From contig JAIPBY010000025.1 in NCBI GenBank assembly GCA_021738605.1, positions 1 through 16,405 of the forward strand: DNA of 16,405 bases, written 5' to 3'. Position 1 is the first letter of the stretch. Each line of letters opens with the position of its first letter. The position numbers were made by a program, and so were the translations under genes. The notes beneath the pieces were generated by a model. The model saw nothing but the letters and a program-made list of their open reading frames with translations. It ran no database searches and had not been told where the DNA came from. This DNA is from Chitinophagaceae bacterium (GTDB lineage: Bacteria; Bacteroidota; Bacteroidia; Chitinophagales; Chitinophagaceae). Below are positions 1 to 7,523 of the stretch, one piece after another.

Positions 1-48
1 AAAATCAATGACAGTGCCTTGATATTTTATCCGAAAGATTGATTGGGT

Positions 49-474
49 TTATTTCAACTTTCTTTCAGTCTTTGTCCACTTGATAGAAGGAAACTGATTG
101 GTAGCTTGGGCCACTGATGGATTCCTGACCTTGCTCAGTTTTCCTTCGGTGAAAAGTTTTTCAGATATGGTATCCCAGGTTGGAAATTCACTGTCCTCCT
201 GCACCCAATGATGATAGGATGCCTCATTGCACCATTTGGGAAGGTATTGCATGGCAGATCGATGTGATGATGAACCCCTGAACCCTTTCATTGAAGCTTC
301 ATCCTCCCATACAGTGATAGTCCAAAAGGTCAATTTCTTGTCAATCAACTCTTTTCCTTTTATCAGGCCTTTTGAAACTTTTAATTCTTTTACAGAGGCT
401 TCATTTGCCCTCATGAAGGGAAACAGAAAAAACAAGGATTTTACACGAAGTCTGGTTACAGATATAAAAGGCAT
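49..474 (-). CDS. DUF3291-family protein (ABM-like fold)
   Basis: A 141-residue protein whose sequence resembles the DUF3291 family, sometimes annotated as spheroidene monooxygenase-like or antibiotic-biosynthesis-monooxygenase-like. Visible hallmarks are the N-terminal FISVTRLR strand (residues 3-10), the central strand with TFWTITVWEDEASMKGFRGS (about 49-68), the following SHRSAMQYLPKWCNEASYHHW helix and strand (about 70-90), and a C-terminal GKLSKVRNPS segment (111-120). The length is typical of the family, so the gene looks intact. The fold is expected to be a small dimeric alpha-beta barrel; no substrate or reaction can be assigned from sequence. The start at 474 is preceded by an AT-rich leader without a clear Shine-Dalgarno, which is common in Bacteroidota. 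It follows the broken GyrI-like gene on the same strand after 58 nt and has no evident link to molybdenum metabolism. Confidence 0.8.
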   Translation of the reverse strand: MPFISVTRLRVKSLFFLFPFMRANEASVKELKVSKGLIKGKELIDKKLTFWTITVWEDEASMKGFRGSSSHRSAMQYLPKWCNEASYHHWVQEDSEFPTWDTISEKLFTEGKLSKVRNPSVAQATNQFPSIKWTKTERKLK

Positions 475-532
475 GTAATTATTTTATGCCGGTAAAATAA
501 GCAGATTAACACACAACATACAAATAATTATT

Positions 533-742
533 TCAGACAGCTTTTGGTTTTATGGGAATCCAAACCTCTTCCTCTGATGAAGGATCATTTAAAATCAGTT
601 CTGCGGATAGGCAGTTCTTTATTTCTTTTCTTTTGGGCATGAAGCCGCTCCACAACTCAGCTATTCTGTAATCAGCATAGCTCAGCTTCATCCGCTTTCC
701 TACCAGTTTCTTTTCATTTATTGTTTCGATCCTAGGCGTCAT
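533..742 (-). pseudogene. Internally deleted GyrI-like (effector-binding) protein
   Basis: The 69-residue frame begins MTPRIETINEKKLVGKRMKL and reads through LWSGFMPKRKEIKNCLSAEL (about 30-49), the N-terminal signature of Bacteroidota GyrI-like/AraC effector-binding domain proteins. It then jumps directly to LNDPSSEEEVWIPIKPK, the extreme C-terminal tail of the same family. Family members are about 150-160 residues, so roughly 85-90 central residues, including most of the ligand-binding fold, appear to be missing with the reading frame intact. The start at 742 is chosen because AGAGGA lies 7 nt upstream (plus-strand 749-754) and because the family starts there; the longer frame back to 796 adds 18 unrelated residues. 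Known: intact relatives bind small molecules. Inferred: this copy is probably a non-functional remnant, although it could still be translated. Confidence 0.7.
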
Positions 743-748
743 GTTGAT

Positions 749-754
749 TCCTCT
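749..754 (-). promoter_or_regulatory. Shine-Dalgarno for GyrI-like remnant
   Basis: On the minus strand AGAGGA precedes the ATG at 742-740 with a spacer of about 6 nt. It decides the start of the small protein at 742 rather than at the upstream ATG at 796, and shows that the translation signal of this otherwise truncated gene is still present. Confidence 0.5.
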
Positions 755-799
755 TTTGTGTCGGCACAATAAAATCGAAAAAAATCCAGTAAGCAATTT

Positions 800-2941
800 T
801 TATTCAGCAGTCTTGAACGGCTCCTGTTCGATGAAGGGTTGCCTGTACATGCGCTTGCCTGTTGCTTTGTAGATGGCATTGGCTACTGCTCCTCCTGCTG
901 GTGGCAAAGCTGGTTCACCCAAACCGGTTGGATCTTTTCCATTGTCTATAAAGTGCGCTTCCACTTCCGGAATACCCTTCATGCGGATATGTCTGTATAC
1001 ATTGAAATTCTTTTGCTCGGGTTCGCCTGCATTGAAGGAAAGCTTTCCATACATCGCAGTTCCCATACCATCGAGAATTCCACCCATAACCTGTTGCTGC
1101 GCTCCGGATGAATTCACCACCACGCCACAATCTGCAACTGAGGTGATTTTTTTGATTACAGGTTTACCGTCTTGCATGACAACATCACAAACTTGGCCTA
1201 CATAAGAAGCATGAGAAAAATAGATGCTCATTCCCTGTGATGTGCCTGGCTTTTTGCCCCATTGAGATTTGTCTGCTACGGTTTTAATGACAGTCTCCAT
1301 ACGGTCGATATCATACCGAACCGGTCCTGCAGGATTGGTGCGTGCTTTTTGCAACAGATCGAGCCGCATTTGCATGGGGTCTTTTCCCATGGCCTCTGCT
1401 ACCTCATCTAAAAATGCTTGCTCGGCATAGGCCAGGAAGTTGGTGATGGGAGCTCTCCAGGCACCCGTGGTGATGGGTGAATTATGGTCCAATGATTCAA
1501 TCAATAAATTGTCAACCGAGCCGGAGGGGAAATTATTTTCCCTTGTAGCATTACCGGCATTGATGCCTACACCCCTAAGTTTATATCCGATCAGGTTGTT
1601 ATTTGCATCCAGCGCAGCTTCAAATCGATAGCGTACAGCAGGCCTGTAACTTCCTCCACCCATATCGTCTTCCCTGCTCCAGATAACCTTAACAGGCTTT
1701 TTGATGATAGAAGAAATTTCTGCAGCCTCAACCACATAATCAAATTTTAATCGACGGCCGAAGCCTCCTCCCAAACGGGTGATGTCTACCGTGATTTTAT
1801 TCTCTGGAATTTTCAGCAGGTCTGCAACAGCCTTGCGGCCTGAGCCGGGTGTTTGTGTTGGCCCAATCAGTTCTACTTTGTCAGGACGGACGTCTGCAAA
1901 GAAATTCATGGGTTCAATGGGATTGTGTGGCACAAAGGGACATTCGTATTCCCGTTTGATGACTTTTGCTGCACCCTTGAAGGCGGCATTCACATCACCT
2001 TCCTTGCGCTGCATGCGTGCATTGGGGCTATCCATCAACTTGCTGAAAATATCAGCATGGTCTGAACTGCTTTCCAAAGCCTTGTCTGGCTCATAATTGA
2101 TCTCAAGGGCTTTCCTTCCTTTCATGGCAGCCCAGGTAGAGCTGGCAACCACTGCAACATTGTTGCCAAACCTTACCACATCACTAACGCCTTTCACTGC
2201 TCTTGCAGCCTTGTCATCTACTGATTTTATTTTTGACCCAAACGCTGGAGGGCGTTGTACGACTGCGTAAACCATTCCATCGCGGTAAAAATCAAGCCCG
2301 AACAGGGGTTTACCAACAACAATATTTTTGTTTTCTACATTTCTGATGGGCTTACCTATCAGCTTGAAATCTTTGTGATTTTTGAGTGGAACATCTGTTG
2401 GAACATTCATCTTGGCTGCGATGGCAACCAGTTCTCCATATCCAGCCTTTTTCCCACTTTCCTTATGGATGACATATCCGTTTTCAGCAGTACATGCTGA
2501 GGCCGGCACATTCCAGGTGGAGGCAGCAGCAGCAATCAGCATTTGCCTTGCCGTGGCACCAGCTGTGCGCAATCTTTTCCAGGAATGAGGAACAGCACCA
2601 CTGCCACCGGTTAACTGCCTGTCGAATTTACTATTATCCAAGGGAGCCTGAACGACTGTCACCTTGCTCCAGTCTGCATCCAATTCATCAGCAACAATCA
2701 TGGCAAATGATGTTTTGATGTTTTGCCCGAGTTCAGGATTGGGGGACGCGATGGTAATACTGCCATCGGCGGCAATGGACAAATAGCTGTTGAAATCATG
2801 GCGCACACCTTCGATAACATGGCCCTTCCCTGTTTGTGCAGCAAGGTCTTCAAAAAGGGTAAAGCCTAACAGCAGTCCTCCCGCAGAGAGCGAAACCTTG
2901 CGGAGAAAATCCCTTCTTTCCTGATGTAATGTATGTTCCAT
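800..2941 (-). CDS. iorB: Tat-exported molybdopterin subunit of IorAB-type hydroxylase
   Basis: A 713-residue catalytic subunit of the xanthine dehydrogenase/aldehyde oxidase superfamily, most like the isoquinoline 1-oxidoreductase beta type. The start at 2941 gives MEHTLHQERRDFLRKVSLSA, a twin-arginine signal (ERRDFLRK) with the hydrophobic stretch GGLLLGFTLF and a possible cleavage region LAAQ (33-36), so export of the folded enzyme is expected. Cofactor motifs are LGGGFGRR (390-397), GAWRAP (493-498) and the C-terminal GLGEPALPPAGGAVANAI (673-690), where E676 is the expected catalytic glutamate. It follows the [2Fe-2S] subunit gene after only 2 nt. The family hydroxylates N-heterocycles or oxidises aldehydes; the actual substrate cannot be read here. 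The enzyme class normally carries the CMP form of Moco, which fits the divergent mocA and xdhC. A longer frame back to 3010 overlaps the upstream gene and is unlikely. Confidence 0.9.
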   Translation of the reverse strand: MEHTLHQERRDFLRKVSLSAGGLLLGFTLFEDLAAQTGKGHVIEGVRHDFNSYLSIAADGSITIASPNPELGQNIKTSFAMIVADELDADWSKVTVVQAPLDNSKFDRQLTGGSGAVPHSWKRLRTAGATARQMLIAAAASTWNVPASACTAENGYVIHKESGKKAGYGELVAIAAKMNVPTDVPLKNHKDFKLIGKPIRNVENKNIVVGKPLFGLDFYRDGMVYAVVQRPPAFGSKIKSVDDKAARAVKGVSDVVRFGNNVAVVASSTWAAMKGRKALEINYEPDKALESSSDHADIFSKLMDSPNARMQRKEGDVNAAFKGAAKVIKREYECPFVPHNPIEPMNFFADVRPDKVELIGPTQTPGSGRKAVADLLKIPENKITVDITRLGGGFGRRLKFDYVVEAAEISSIIKKPVKVIWSREDDMGGGSYRPAVRYRFEAALDANNNLIGYKLRGVGINAGNATRENNFPSGSVDNLLIESLDHNSPITTGAWRAPITNFLAYAEQAFLDEVAEAMGKDPMQMRLDLLQKARTNPAGPVRYDIDRMETVIKTVADKSQWGKKPGTSQGMSIYFSHASYVGQVCDVVMQDGKPVIKKITSVADCGVVVNSSGAQQQVMGGILDGMGTAMYGKLSFNAGEPEQKNFNVYRHIRMKGIPEVEAHFIDNGKDPTGLGEPALPPAGGAVANAIYKATGKRMYRQPFIEQEPFKTAE

Positions 2942-2943
2942 AA

Positions 2944-3405
2944 TTATTTTGTTTTTTGGCTGGCGGCCAGGACGGCTTCGCGAATACGGTGATAGGCAGC
3001 ACAACGGCAAAGGTTGCCATTCATGGCCGTTTCTACTTGCTCCAGGGTAGGTTTAGGATTTTTTTTGAGGAACGCTGCAGCAGTCATGATCTGCCCTGTC
3101 TGACAGTATCCGCATTGTGGTACATCCACTTCGTCCCAGGCCAACTGCAAGGGATGATCGCCCTTGGCTGAAAGCCCTTCGATGGTGGTGATTTTTGCAG
3201 TGCCAATGGAGGAAACAGTCATCAGGCAGGCCCTCGTGGCATTGCCATTCATGTGAATGGTGCAGGCCCCGCAGGAACCGACTCCGCAACCAAATTTTGT
3301 ACCCAAAAGCCTGAGGTTGTCGCGCAAGACCCATAGCAGTGGGGTGTCTGAATCTGCATCCACTTTTTGGATTTTACCATTGATGTTGAGTGAATAAACT
3401 GGCAT
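2944..3405 (-). CDS. iorA: [2Fe-2S] subunit of IorAB-type hydroxylase
   Basis: A 153-residue electron-transfer subunit with the two [2Fe-2S] domains typical of molybdenum hydroxylases. The plant-ferredoxin-like N-terminal domain holds C40, C45, C48 and C60 (FGCGVGSCGACT then RAC). The C-terminal four-helix domain holds C98 and C101 (QCGYCQTG) and C133 and C135 (NLCRC). All eight ligands are present and the length is normal. It would pass electrons from the molybdenum centre of the downstream-encoded large subunit to an external acceptor; no FAD subunit or cytochrome gene accompanies it. It has no signal peptide of its own, so it is probably carried across the membrane with the Tat-bearing large subunit. 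The start at 3405 gives MPVYSLNING and is preceded by an AT-rich leader nearly identical to that of the DUF3291 gene. Confidence 0.92.
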   Translation of the reverse strand: MPVYSLNINGKIQKVDADSDTPLLWVLRDNLRLLGTKFGCGVGSCGACTIHMNGNATRACLMTVSSIGTAKITTIEGLSAKGDHPLQLAWDEVDVPQCGYCQTGQIMTAAAFLKKNPKPTLEQVETAMNGNLCRCAAYHRIREAVLAASQKTK

Positions 3406-3422
3406 GTAATTCTTTTATGACT

Positions 3423-3453
3423 TAAATTTAATGAAAATCAATGGGTATGCAAA
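3423..3453 (-). promoter_or_regulatory. Candidate Bacteroidota-type promoter for iorAB
   Basis: On the minus strand TTTG (3453-3450) is followed by 19 nt and then TAAATTTA (3430-3423). This matches the Bacteroidota TTTG / TAnnTTTG pattern in all but the last base of the -7 box. It would give a leader of only about 10-15 nt before the iorA start at 3405. The block is inside the 97-nt divergent region between iorA and xdhC. Short AT-rich motifs occur by chance, so this is only a candidate. Confidence 0.3.
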
Positions 3454-3502
3454 ATGTGGTTCATGTTTCTGTTCGGCAATTGTGTTTTTCATCAACAATG
3501 CC

Positions 3503-4669
3503 ATGAAAGAACGCAAGGAAATAGTGAAGGCGTATGATGCGGCGGTTCAGTCTGGGAAAAACGTTGCATTGGCGTCAGTGGTACACCTGGAAGGTTCCTC
3601 TTACAGGAGACCCGGTGCGCGCATGTTGGTCAATGACGAGGGGGAACTTACCGGGGCCATCAGTGGTGGTTGTCTGGAAGGTGATGCGCTTAGGAAGGCG
3701 ATGTATGCTCTCTCACAGCAAAGGTCCATGTTGGTGACCTATGATACCAGTGACGAAGACGACATGACCATCGGCATTCAATTGGGCTGTGCCGGCGTGA
3801 TTCAGGTTTTGTTTGAACCCATTGATCTTGCTAAGCAGGATAATCCTATTCAACTGATCAGAAAGGCATTGGCCGTTCGACAGCAAGCAGTGATGGTTAC
3901 CTTGTTCAATCTTTCCAATAAACATGCAGATCAACCTGGAACTTGTCTGCTGATGGAATCCAATGGCAATATTACAGGGTCCATTCCCATTCAGGGGATG
4001 GAAAAGATTGTGATGGAAGATGTTCAGCTGGTGATGCGGAATAAAAAATCGCTGTTCAGGGAATACCAGGCTGATGGAATGTCAATGACTGCATTTATTG
4101 AATTCTTGCAACCCGCCATTTCATTGGTGGTGGTTGGTGCTGGAAATGATGCAGTGCCCATGGTGCAGATTGCTGATGCACTTGGCTGGGATGTAAGCGT
4201 GGTGGATGGCAGGAATACCCATGCCCGTCCTGAACGTTTTGTTGCAGCCTGTCAGGTACTGGTTGCCAAACCCGAAGCAGTATTGGACCAAATACCCATG
4301 GATGCCAGGACGGGTTTTGTGATGATGACGCACAACTACAATTATGACCTATCTATGTTGAAGGCTTTGTTGCCAACCCCAATTCCATACATTGGCATGC
4401 TTGGGCCTCAAAAGAAACTTGATCGCATGTTGGATGAATTGAGGCAGGGTGGAATGCAATTGGATGATAACATGCTTTCAAAAGTATATGGACCAACCGG
4501 CTTGGAAATTGGCGCAGAAACACCTGAGGAAATTGCCTTGAGCATCATCGCTGAAATACAGGCAGTGATGGCGGGTAAAGCTGGTGGGATGTTAAAGGAC
4601 AAGCCTGGTGTTATTCATGAAAGTGAAGATACAAGGATTGAAAAAAAACAATTTTTTACTTCTCCATGA
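3503..4669 (+). CDS. xdhC: XdhC/CoxI-family molybdoenzyme maturation factor
   Basis: A 388-residue XdhC-family protein. The N-terminal XdhC/CoxI domain shows GSSYRRPGARM (31-41) and GAISGGCLEGD (51-61). The C-terminal Rossmann-like domain begins at ISLVVVGAGNDAVPM (206-220), with VVDGR (233-237), MMTHNYNYD (274-282) and YIGMLGPQKK (296-305). In Rhodobacter, XdhC binds Moco, takes part in its sulfuration together with a NifS-type desulfurase, and inserts it into xanthine dehydrogenase; E. coli PaoD does the same for a CMP-form enzyme. It is divergent from the iorAB genes, its likely client, and overlaps mocA by 4 nt. I chose ATG 3503 because the family alignment starts near MKERKEIVKAYDAA; the frame is open back to ATG 3431, but those 24 extra residues are cysteine- and hydrophobic-rich and unlike the family. 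No clear Shine-Dalgarno is visible. Confidence 0.88.
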   Translation: MKERKEIVKAYDAAVQSGKNVALASVVHLEGSSYRRPGARMLVNDEGELTGAISGGCLEGDALRKAMYALSQQRSMLVTYDTSDEDDMTIGIQLGCAGVIQVLFEPIDLAKQDNPIQLIRKALAVRQQAVMVTLFNLSNKHADQPGTCLLMESNGNITGSIPIQGMEKIVMEDVQLVMRNKKSLFREYQADGMSMTAFIEFLQPAISLVVVGAGNDAVPMVQIADALGWDVSVVDGRNTHARPERFVAACQVLVAKPEAVLDQIPMDARTGFVMMTHNYNYDLSMLKALLPTPIPYIGMLGPQKKLDRMLDELRQGGMQLDDNMLSKVYGPTGLEIGAETPEEIALSIIAEIQAVMAGKAGGMLKDKPGVIHESEDTRIEKKQFFTSP

Positions 4670-5283
4670 AATACACCATTGAACAGTGTGGAATCATTAT
4701 CCTGGCGGCTGGAGAAAGCAAAAGGTTGGGCAACCCCAAACAATTGCTTTCATTTGAAGGAAATACACTGCTTGCCCGCGCGGCAGCAACAGCAAGTGCC
4801 TCAGGCTTGTACCCGGTTATTACTGTGTTGGGAGCCAACGCTGAAAAGATCAGGTCAACGCTGAACATACCCGGTATACAGGTTGTTAACAATGACGATT
4901 GGCAGGAAGGAATGGCATCATCCATAAGAAAGGGAATGACCAACATGATGGAGCTTTTCCCGCAGGTGGATGGGGTTATCTTGTTGGTGTGTGATCAGCC
5001 TTATTTAGATCATGGTTTAATCAAGACATTGATTGAGGCCCAGCGTGATGCAGATTTACCATCAGCTGCCGCTTCTTATGGAGGAAAATTGGGAACACCG
5101 GCGCTTTTTCACAACCATCTTTTCCCAGACCTGATGTCGCTTTCCGGAGATACGGGTGCCCGAAAAATGTTGGAGCGAAACAGGGAAAATGTAGTGGAAG
5201 TTGAATTCGAAATGGGTATTGTGGATATTGATACGCAAGAGGATTATGAACGATTGTTAAACTACGATAAAAACGCAGAATGA
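4666..5283 (+). CDS. mocA: MocA-like molybdenum cofactor cytidylyltransferase
   Basis: A 205-residue nucleotidyltransferase of the MobA/MocA type. It has the nucleotide-binding signature LAAGESKRLGNPKQLL (13-28), the metal-binding LVCDQPYLDHG (107-117) and the GDTGARKML block (161-169) characteristic of the MocA/CTP side of the family. MocA transfers CMP to Moco to give the MCD form used by bacterial aldehyde-oxidase-like enzymes. Here it lies between xdhC and moaA and overlaps both through ATGA junctions (4666-4669 and 5280-5283), so translation of the three genes is probably coupled. MobA homologues that use GTP share the fold; the neighbourhood with xdhC and an IorAB-type enzyme favours the CTP assignment, but specificity was not tested by any alignment. 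Confidence 0.82.
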   Translation: MKYTIEQCGIIILAAGESKRLGNPKQLLSFEGNTLLARAAATASASGLYPVITVLGANAEKIRSTLNIPGIQVVNNDDWQEGMASSIRKGMTNMMELFPQVDGVILLVCDQPYLDHGLIKTLIEAQRDADLPSAAASYGGKLGTPALFHNHLFPDLMSLSGDTGARKMLERNRENVVEVEFEMGIVDIDTQEDYERLLNYDKNAE

Positions 5284-6260
5284 TTATTGATGGATTCAGC
5301 AGGGTACACGACTATTTGAGGATATCCTTGACGGACAATTGCAATCTGCGTTGTTTCTATTGCATGCCTGAGGAGGAATATGCATTTACTCCTGCCAGCA
5401 AGCTCATGCAAGCAGAAGAAATTGAAGCCATCGCAAAAGTATTTATAGCCAATGGTGTGCATAAAATCAGGCTCACCGGTGGTGAGCCATTGGTGAGAAA
5501 AGATGCTGCAGACATCATCCTCAGGTTATCCAGGTTGGGTGCAAAACTTACCTTGACAACCAATGCAACAAGACTTCACGAATATGTAGGTGTGATAAAA
5601 GAGGCTGGTATCAATTCCCTCAACATCAGCCTGGATACACTGAACAAGGAAAGGTTTATCATGATGACCAAAAGGGATCAATACGATAGGGTGCGCAGCA
5701 ATATTGACCTCATGATTCAAGAAGGTATTCATGTAAAAGTGAATGTGGTTGCGATGAAAGGACTGAATGATGATGAAATCATTGATTTTATCCAATGGAC
5801 AAAAGATGCCCCGGTGCATGTAAGGTTTATTGAATTCATGCCTTTCAGCGGAAACCGATGGAACAGTGACCGTGTAATGACATGGCAGCAGATCCTGGAT
5901 GTTGCCAGTTCAGCATTTGATATCCTTCCACTGGAACGTGAAGCACACGAAACTGCCAAGAAATATACCGTTCCTGGCCATCAGGGCAGTTTTGCTGTAA
6001 TCAGCACGATGAGTGCACCTTTTTGTGGTGATTGCAACCGCATGCGCCTTACGGCTGATGGTAAAATGAAGAACTGTCTTTTTTCGCAAACAGAAACCGA
6101 TTTGCTGACGCCTTTTCGTAATGGAGAGGATATCATGCCACTCATTCGTCAAAACATCTTGGACAAGAAAAAATATCTTGGCGGACAGTTTACCACCGAT
6201 ATGGAGAAAATTGAAACGTCAAAACTGGAAAACAGAAGCATGATCACCATAGGCGGTTAG
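5280..6260 (+). CDS. moaA: GTP 3',8-cyclase MoaA (radical SAM)
   Basis: A 326-residue radical SAM enzyme that starts Moco synthesis by converting GTP to 3',8-cyclo-7,8-dihydro-GTP. The N-terminal [4Fe-4S] motif is C21-x3-C25-x2-C28 in TDNCNLRCFYCMP. The SAM-binding LTGGEPLVRKD (65-75) and TTNAT (92-96) segments are present. The C-terminal second cluster ligands are C249, C252 and C266 in FCGDCNRMRL and MKNCLF. The protein ends in ITIGG, and the family's C-terminal diglycine tail is therefore intact. Its product is the substrate of the MoaC domain encoded at 10091-11002. The start overlaps the mocA stop (ATGA), and the gene is followed by the only sizeable gap in the Moco operon, 72 nt before moeA. 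Length and motifs are normal. Confidence 0.96.
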   Translation: MIIDGFSRVHDYLRISLTDNCNLRCFYCMPEEEYAFTPASKLMQAEEIEAIAKVFIANGVHKIRLTGGEPLVRKDAADIILRLSRLGAKLTLTTNATRLHEYVGVIKEAGINSLNISLDTLNKERFIMMTKRDQYDRVRSNIDLMIQEGIHVKVNVVAMKGLNDDEIIDFIQWTKDAPVHVRFIEFMPFSGNRWNSDRVMTWQQILDVASSAFDILPLEREAHETAKKYTVPGHQGSFAVISTMSAPFCGDCNRMRLTADGKMKNCLFSQTETDLLTPFRNGEDIMPLIRQNILDKKKYLGGQFTTDMEKIETSKLENRSMITIGG

Positions 6261-6332
6261 CATGCATGCTTCGATGCACTACCATGGGTGTTTTTTATTA
6301 TTTGAGCCTTACATTTGGATTGAAATGAGAAG

Positions 6333-7523
6333 ATGATGGAGACAATGATTACTGTTCAAAGGGCAAATGCGTTGATTGCGGAAAGTATCAGGCCACTTGA
6401 GCCTGTAAGTCTTCCGCTCTCCGATACATCAGGGCTTGTTTTGGCTGAAGATGTCTTCTCACACTATGACATTCCTACATATCCACAATCCAGCATGGAT
6501 GGATATGCCTTTGCCTTTGAAGAAGGGAAATCAACCTATGTTTTGGAAGGAGAAATGGCCGCAGGAAGCAATCATCAGTTTCAATTAAAGCCAGGTCATG
6601 CAGTGAGAATATTTACTGGTGCAGCTGTTCCTCCAGGCGCAGACACCATCTTGGTACAAGAGAAATCGGCCATTCAAGAAGGCCAATTGCAGGTCAATGA
6701 TCTGCAATTAAAAAAGGGTGATCATGTGCGGCCGGTAGGTTCAGAAATAGAAAGGGGAGCAAAGGCATTGTCTAAAGGACATTTGTTGAACGCAGCTTCC
6801 ATTGGGTTTTTGGCCGGTATAGGCATTTCATCCGTAAAGGCCTATCCCAAACCAAAAGTTACCATTCTCGTTACGGGCAATGAACTTCAAATGCCTGGAA
6901 CCCCGTTGGAATATGGTCAAGTGTATGAATCCAATTCATTGACGATAAAAGCCTGCCTTTCTCAACTTCATATCAAAACAGTAGAAGTTCTCCAGTCTGG
7001 CGACAACCGATTGCAATTGCACGCCATGCTTGCGCAGGCATTGGAAACGTCAGATTTGATTTTGATGACAGGTGGTGTGAGTGTTGGCGACTATGATTTT
7101 ACAATGGATGCATTCGAATCATGTGGAGTGAAGCAAGTCTTCCATAAAATCAAGCAAAAGCCGGGGAAGCCCATGCTTTTTGGAACAAAAGATGAGAAAG
7201 CGGTATTTGGATTGCCCGGAAATCCGGCGTCTGTCCTAACTTGTTTTTACGAATATGTAATCCCGGCCATTGGCAGGATGATGCATTCTCCAAAATCCAT
7301 TGAAATCAAACAGGTTCCTTTGGAACATGATCATCAAAAGCCTGCAGGATTGACTCATTTTTTAAAGGGATTGTACAATGGTCAAACCGTTAGCTTGCAA
7401 ACAGGACAGGAATCATACAAGCTTTCATCATTTGCATCAGCCAACTGCTTGGCTGTTTTTCAAGAAGGAGAAACAGTATTCAACAAAGGCCAATTGATAG
7501 ACATTCATTTACTCCCACAATAA
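6333..7523 (+). CDS. moeA: Molybdopterin molybdotransferase MoeA
   Basis: A 396-residue MoeA that inserts molybdenum into adenylylated molybdopterin. Motifs in order are SSMDGYAF (53-60), FTGAAVPPGADTILVQE (94-110), GDHVRPVGSEIERGA (129-143), VTGNEL (180-185), VYESNS (197-202), SGDN (222-225), MTGGVSVGDYDFT (245-257) and VFGLPGNPASVL (291-302), a full domain set. Three in-frame ATGs (6333, 6336, 6345) compete; 6333 is used because the purine-rich GAGAAG immediately precedes it, but the spacing is poor, so the true start could be a few codons later. The preceding 72-nt gap contains TACATTTG (6310-6317), resembling a Bacteroidota -7 box, without a matching -33 box. The stop at 7521-7523 abuts the TTG of the next gene. 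The MogA partner is encoded at the end of the operon as a fusion with MoaC. Confidence 0.95.
   Translation: MMETMITVQRANALIAESIRPLEPVSLPLSDTSGLVLAEDVFSHYDIPTYPQSSMDGYAFAFEEGKSTYVLEGEMAAGSNHQFQLKPGHAVRIFTGAAVPPGADTILVQEKSAIQEGQLQVNDLQLKKGDHVRPVGSEIERGAKALSKGHLLNAASIGFLAGIGISSVKAYPKPKVTILVTGNELQMPGTPLEYGQVYESNSLTIKACLSQLHIKTVEVLQSGDNRLQLHAMLAQALETSDLILMTGGVSVGDYDFTMDAFESCGVKQVFHKIKQKPGKPMLFGTKDEKAVFGLPGNPASVLTCFYEYVIPAIGRMMHSPKSIEIKQVPLEHDHQKPAGLTHFLKGLYNGQTVSLQTGQESYKLSSFASANCLAVFQEGETVFNKGQLIDIHLLPQ

Noticed and set aside
1..48. Left edge of the window
   Set aside because: Only 48 nt beyond the DUF3291 stop; nothing recognisable.
3431..3502. 24-residue N-terminal extension of XdhC containing several cysteines and a hydrophobic stretch
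   Set aside because: It is unlike XdhC proteins, which are cytoplasmic and align from the ATG at 3503, and it overlaps the candidate divergent promoter. Probably an open frame only.
6310..6317. TACATTTG before moeA, a match to the Bacteroidota -7 box
   Set aside because: No TTTG or TTG lies about 19 nt upstream, and the predicted leader would be about 10 nt. Too weak to list as a promoter.
6261..6332. GCATGCATGC-rich gap between moaA and moeA as a terminator
   Set aside because: No stem with a following T run could be folded by eye, and the genes on both sides belong to the same pathway.
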